A stretch of 64,000 nucleotides of DNA, taken from contig NC_079203.1 in NCBI RefSeq assembly GCF_026745355.1, positions 56,716,141 through 56,780,140 of the forward strand, in the 5' to 3' direction. The position numbers and the translations under genes are program-made. This stretch comes from Beta vulgaris subsp. vulgaris (taxonomy: Eukaryota; Streptophyta; Magnoliopsida; Caryophyllales; Amaranthaceae). Each line of letters opens with the position of its first letter. Position 1 is the stretch's first letter. Positions 59,385 to 64,000 of this stretch are shown piece by piece. The notes beneath the pieces were generated by a model. It saw only the letters and a program-made list of their open reading frames with translations. It made no database searches and was not told where the DNA came from.

Positions 59385-62188
59385 TTAACATATCGGAAGA
59401 TCATGAGGTGGAGCCTCTAGACTCTCCAGCTCTCCGACACCGTCTTCGACCACGAAAGCCATAGCTAGCCCCCAGCTTATGTGCACATCCAAGTGACAAT
59501 GCATTAACCATACTCCTGCAATTAACCAAACCATATCAACAACCATAACTTTTTATTTGTTTTTAATTTTAGGTAAACACTTGCATAGTTGCATATACTC
59601 TTATAATGTTAGAGGTGATCAAGTATATCTGGCTTGAACTGTCCCATTTTCGGGAATAACAGAGTATATAAATACTGTTAAAGAATAATTGTAACACTTT
59701 ATAATGAAGCCTTCATATGCACACTGTGTAAGTGCGTGTTGTTGATTGTTTATATCTTTTGTGGTGCAGTGTATAAAGAAACATAAAAAAGAATTTAACA
59801 CGATACCTGGATTGTCGGCGACAAATCGAATGACGGCCCATCCATTGACAGGAACACCAACTGTGTTCCTCATAGGGGGGTCGATGAGGTTGAATTTTTT
59901 GGTATCAGTTCTGGGATTAAAGTTGCCAAAACCTTGTGCGAGGATGTAGAAGTCATAACCATGGATGTGCATGGGGTGGTTTTCTGCGGTAACTATGCTT
60001 GTACCTTGGATCACAATTTGCACTCTAGACCCATACTTCATTTTATAGAGCTTAGTACCAGTCTGAGGCTGCCAAAGTGAGCGGCTAACGTTTCCGGTGT
60101 AGTCGAATGTAACTGGAGGTTGGGCAGGGAAGTCGGTGGTAAACACCCCAGGAACGCCGAACTTGTGGGCTTGAAGAAGGGACCAGTTTGAGGGAAGGAC
60201 AAAAGAGACATTGTTCATGCTAGCAGTGAACCTGGTACCATTTGGGCCTTGGCATTGGTTGCTATTGAAGTTTGGTGGGCATTGGTTTAGGCCTAGACCC
60301 ACAGTGAAGAAGAGGTTTTCGTCGATCTCAAGTGGCACAGAGACCCGCCTTGGGCTTCGGAGCTTGTTTGTGAAGGCGGTGACAGTGGCGGTATCATTGA
60401 AGGCTGGGAGTGATGGGAACACAGGGGTAGGTTTGGCAGCACCCTTAGGAAGGCAAGCTACTGACTTGTACTCAAGGATTGCTGTGGTTGTGGTGTTGTC
60501 AAAGGCTACTCCTTGTGCGCTTTGATAAGGCTTGGCTGCGATATAGTACCGCCCTGCAGCTTGGTCTCCAGAGATAAGAACGTCTGTGGTTTGCCCTGGA
60601 CCGAGCATTAGAACATTGGTGGTGAACGGCTTAAGGTACCCTGCATCAGCCCCAACCACTGTTAACTGGTGGTTTGCCACGGAGAAGAATAGCTCTTGGT
60701 TTAGGGCGGCGTTGATCACTCGTAGTAGGTGCCTTTCGCCTATGTCGATGGGGACAATAACAGTATCTGTATATAGTTGGTTGACAATATATGAGATGTA
60801 GTTAGTTAGTTAGTTATTGAATAAATCAGGATTCAGGAAGCAGAGGAAAAACTAATTGAGTAATCTAGTTTTGCCTTATTAACATATGCTGATCCTTATC
60901 AACGAAGTATATTTCTTCCAATTCCAGTTAAGCGTTTAATTTTGACCCGTTAGCTGAAAGAATAACATTTAAATTGGATTGATATGTTTAGATTTTAGAT
61001 TAAATATAGACAACTAAACTTTGTATCCTGAAGTTAATGTGGTACTGTAATTTTCAGAAACTGTACAAGTAGGCAGTGAGATTTCGACTGCGTGCTCTCA
61101 TATATACTTTACATCAACTTAATTCCCTATATATTCTTAAGACTTAAGAGGGATAGTGGTATATGTTTAAAAACCAATATATGTTTTGATGCATCATTTA
61201 CATAGAAGAATCATAAACCTTGTTTAGAACAGTTGTAGAGATCTCCAGGTTGACCGTTGATGGTGTAGGCATCAGACACATTTGGGGCTGCACCAGTTCT
61301 AGTGGCTTGCCTGATCACACTAATGGGATCACGGTTCCACCACTCTCCTGTTTATCACATATAGACATTGAGTAATATATGTAGTTAATAAATAAACTTT
61401 ATATTGTCATATATATTTCAAAATTTATGAGGACTTGAATTAAATTTACCAAGAAGAATTGGTGTTTCGCGGTTAGGCTTAGGAAACGGGTATGGAGTTC
61501 CTTGCCTAGGACGAATAACTAAAGCTCCATAGACAGTGGCCCTTAGCCATGAACTATGAGCGTGCCACCATAGAGTCCCTTCTTGCCCTCTAATCGTGAA
61601 GCGGTATGTGTAGCTACCTCCTGGTCGGATAGGGCACTGTGTCACGAACTCTGGTCCATCAGCCCACCCGGTCCTCATTTGTCGTACCCCATGCCTAAAT
61701 AATCCAAAAACATCTATCAGAAAAACAAACACAATTTATCTATTTGAATAGATAACTTATTATATGCAAGTTTTGAACGTATATATAGTATGTTCGGTAA
61801 TTTACCAGTGAACAGTGACATTGTATTTAGCCCTGTTAACAACATTGACAACAAGGGTGTCTCCCTCGTAAACTTCCAAGGTAGGTCCAGGAAGTTGTCC
61901 ATTCACTGTAATAGCATTCAAACTTTTGCACAGCCTCTTCACTGGTGTTTCTTGAACCTACACCATACATTCATATAAGTTATAACCATGCATTAATATT
62001 TAATTTAAGACCATTTAACATACACTGTCATATAATTATATATGATGATATCATAATTAAGTATTATCCAAACTTACAACAAAATCATGGTATTGAACTT
62101 TGGCTGAAGCCATAGCGAAAAACAACACAAGTCCTAGCACATAACAAATCATATTTTGGTTGTTGCTCTTGCTAATGATGAACTCCAT
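59385..62188 (-). CDS. Secreted laccase (multicopper oxidase)
   Basis: Six exons on the - strand: 62188-62078, 61957-61806, 61694-61450, 61347-61219, 60766-59807 and 59515-59385, giving 575 aa with matching phases. Laccases oxidise monolignols and other phenols in the cell wall with O2. A signal peptide ends near residue 29 (FFAMASA|K). The copper sites are complete: HWHG (87-90), WHAHSSW (131-137), HPMHIHG (476-482) and [12 protein letters not shown] (538-549), with Leu549 in the axial position of the type 1 copper. Several NxS/T sites are present. Phrases such as [18 protein letters not shown] and GEWWNRDP place it near the LAC5/12/13 group rather than LAC4/17, from recall of the families. 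The six-exon pattern is the usual plant laccase arrangement. The region that is a miR397 target in many laccases is poorly conserved here. Confidence 0.95.
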
Positions 62189-62319
62189 CGTCTTAGCTTA
62201 CTCTTAGTTACGCTTTCGCTTTGTCACGATGCTCTCTAATTAACTCTTCCTCTGTAAGAAATAAGAATGTAGGTTGAGAAGATATGGAAGCGTGAAGAAA
62301 TGGGAGAAGTTAGGGGTGA

Positions 62320-62326
62320 TTTTATA
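62320..62326 (-). promoter_or_regulatory. Probable TATA box of the laccase gene
   Basis: TATAAAA on the - strand in TCACTATAAAATCACC, about 130 bp upstream of the ATG. A site matching the AC-element consensus recognised by wall-related MYB factors (ACCTAAT, - strand) lies about 55 bp further upstream, but such short matches are weak evidence. Confidence 0.6.
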
Positions 62327-62993
62327 GTGAGGAGAATATATAGTGATTAGTGAGGAAGGTGGTTCTAAGGTTGGCAGATTAGGTTGATTATAAATAAGCA
62401 AGAAAGAAAAATTTAAGAGTCAGCTTGGAGGAACTTTACTATGTTCAACTCTCTAAAGATAGTGTTTGGTGCACCCACTGTGGCCTATCAACAAGCCCAA
62501 ATTTTAAAGTTTTGGAAAAATGTTCATCTTCACCAATTCTTCATTTGCAAGTTTCCTCCTAATTTCTTGTTGATTGTTTTGTCTTTTCATTAATATCCAC
62601 ATGATCATTATCTTTTCTATTTCATTATTGCATAACATAATACCATCAAGCTAGATAAATTTGTCATTTAAATTATTTTTCCTAATTTTGGTTATGCCTT
62701 TGCTTTTGATAGTGGAACTTTCTCTATTTCTCTCATTATTGAGCAAACAAATCAACCTGCTTAGACAAACTAATATTTTTAGATAAGGAGAAAATTTTAT
62801 TCAAACATAAATGTAGCAACGAAATATTTGTACATCATTTAATTTATTCCTTACATATCTACTTTTGTGTACCTTGTTTCAAATACTTCATGATAGGAGT
62901 ACTCACTAGTGACAAATTGATTAGTAGACCAATTAACCACAAATTGTAGTGTATACATAATATATACCTCATTATTGAAATAGTATATATACA
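62327..62993. other. Laccase promoter and spacer
   Basis: Upstream sequence of the laccase; no other feature could be supported. Confidence 0.45.
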
Positions 62994-63002
62994 TATATTT
63001 TA

Positions 63003-63365
63003 GAAAAAATTCACAAGAGAGAGCTCAACTATTACCCAGTTTCTTTTATAAGTCCCAACAATGAATTATTCCGTACAGGTCCCAAGTTTACTATCTTGTG
63101 ATTTTCATAGGTCCCGAGTTACTTATAACCGGTTTAGAAGGTAAGATTTTTAAATTTTTACCATCTTCGAACACTTTCAGGAAGTGAAAAGGACATATAA
63201 AATGGAGCCAACATTTAAAAATATTACCTTTTAAACCGTTTATAAGTAATTCAGGACTTATAAAAGTCACAATATGGTAAACTTGGGACCTTCAAAGAAT
63301 AATCCATAGTTGGGACCTATAAAAGAAAATGGGTAATAGTTGGGCCCTCTCTTGTGAATTTCTCC
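63003..63365. mobile_element. Mutator-like MITE with long inverted arms and perfect 9-bp target duplication
   Basis: 363 bp made almost wholly of two inverted arms of about 145 bp. They start gaaaaaattcacaagagag at the left; the complement of the right end reads ggagaaattcacaagagag. Shared inner landmarks include caactattaccca, tcttttata, ggtcccaagttta and attacttata. The exact 9-bp direct repeat tatatttta flanks it (62994-63002 and 63366-63374), the size made by Mutator-like transposases. It has no coding capacity. Confidence 0.92.
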
Positions 63366-63374
63366 TATATTTTA

Positions 63375-63724
63375 TCCAATACTATGAATTATTATGTGTC
63401 CTTTATATCTATTCACCTAAGGAAAATACTCCATTCATATAGTTTCGTGCACAATTCACCTTGGAGGATGCATATCTAAGACAATGCATTTAACCCAAAA
63501 ATTAAGAGCCGCATGTACCTTCATCAACTACTCTAGCATTTAGTAACGTAGTCTTAATTATTATTTTTAGTTCATAAAGATCAAAGTCTTATATTTAGAA
63601 AAAAGATTTTAGAATTACATCTTTTTTTATTAGAATTATATCACTTGTTCATTAGAGTTATTGCGCATAAAGTCCATTCGCATTTTTCATGTAAGTATGC
63701 ATTCTTATATATGTGAACTCACCC

Positions 63725-63787
<63 letters not shown>

Positions 63788-64000
63788 AATAGTTTATTTT
63801 AGATCAATATTTATAATTCCGTCCAATTATGTTAAAGTTTGTCCAAGAATTATATGATTATAATATAGCTATGTTGATTCTTATTTATTCAACATGATAT
63901 TTACGAGTTAGTTTTTTTTTATATTTTTTAAGACAAAAGGTGTTGATATTACCAAAACGACAGAAAAGTCATATGGACAAGTTATGGAAGCATAAGAGGA
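63375..64000. other. Gene-free window end
   Basis: AT-rich sequence with a compound microsatellite at 63725-63784 and no recognisable gene. Confidence 0.5.
63725..63784. repeat. Compound microsatellite (CT)n(AT)n
   Basis: About 12 CT units (63725-63748) run directly into about 18 AT units (63749-63784). Confidence 0.95.

Noticed and set aside
1..64000. CRISPR arrays, bacterial operons, rRNA genes or viral genes
   Set aside because: No regularly spaced identical repeats with unique spacers, no ribosomal RNA or viral coding sequence was seen; the window is a plant nuclear region.

Overview
This window is plant nuclear DNA. It is AT-rich, its genes are split by AT-rich GT-AG introns, and every recognisable protein is a land-plant family. 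The intron patterns and the AT-rich, MITE/SINE-rich spacers fit a eudicot. The species cannot be fixed from the sequence alone.

Layout. (1) 3.7-17.7 kb, + strand: a tandem cluster of three intact six-exon TRICHOME BIREFRINGENCE-LIKE genes of the ESKIMO1/TBL29 type (putative xylan O-acetyltransferases; 444, 420 and 421 aa), plus a broken copy of the last exon of the first gene at 12.91-13.17 kb. The repeated unit (6211-12909 and 12910-18829) shows that a segmental duplication with one breakpoint inside the last exon of gene 1 produced both the broken exon and the third gene. (2) 18.8-26.8 kb: no gene. It holds a decayed hAT-like element with a nested Stowaway MITE, minisatellite arrays, a small Helitron, another Stowaway MITE and a mitochondrial tRNA-Ser fragment. 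(3) 26.8-27.6 kb, - strand: an intronless PYR/PYL/RCAR abscisic-acid receptor of the PYL4-6 type. (4) 27.6-35.4 kb: gene-free, with a Helitron, SINEs and a MITE. (5) 35.5-40.7 kb, - strand (5' UTR probably reaching about 42.6 kb): a complete CLASSY1/2-type SNF2 chromatin remodeller of RNA-directed DNA methylation, 1,312 aa in five coding exons. (6) 48.5-50.5 kb, - strand: a DREB2-type AP2/ERF factor with a 5'-UTR intron, a TATA box, an ABRE-like site and a perfect three-unit heat-shock element. (7) 54.8-57.8 kb, + strand: a two-exon CHX-type cation/H+ antiporter (791 aa) with two substitutions at conserved transport positions. (8) 59.4-62.2 kb, - strand: a six-exon secreted laccase (575 aa) with all copper ligands.

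The genes do not form one pathway. Xylan acetylation and laccase both act in wall formation. PYL and DREB2 both belong to ABA, drought and heat signalling. CLSY acts in silencing transposons such as those that fill the spacers. Several mobile elements could be delimited to the base by target-site duplications: two hAT, one Mutator-like MITE, three SINEs, three Helitrons (by A/T flanks) and seven Stowaway-type MITEs (by TA). One SINE has its empty site in the other copy of the duplication, which orders the two events. All exon coordinates were derived by eye from splice signals, reading frame and family similarity. No alignment or database search was run.
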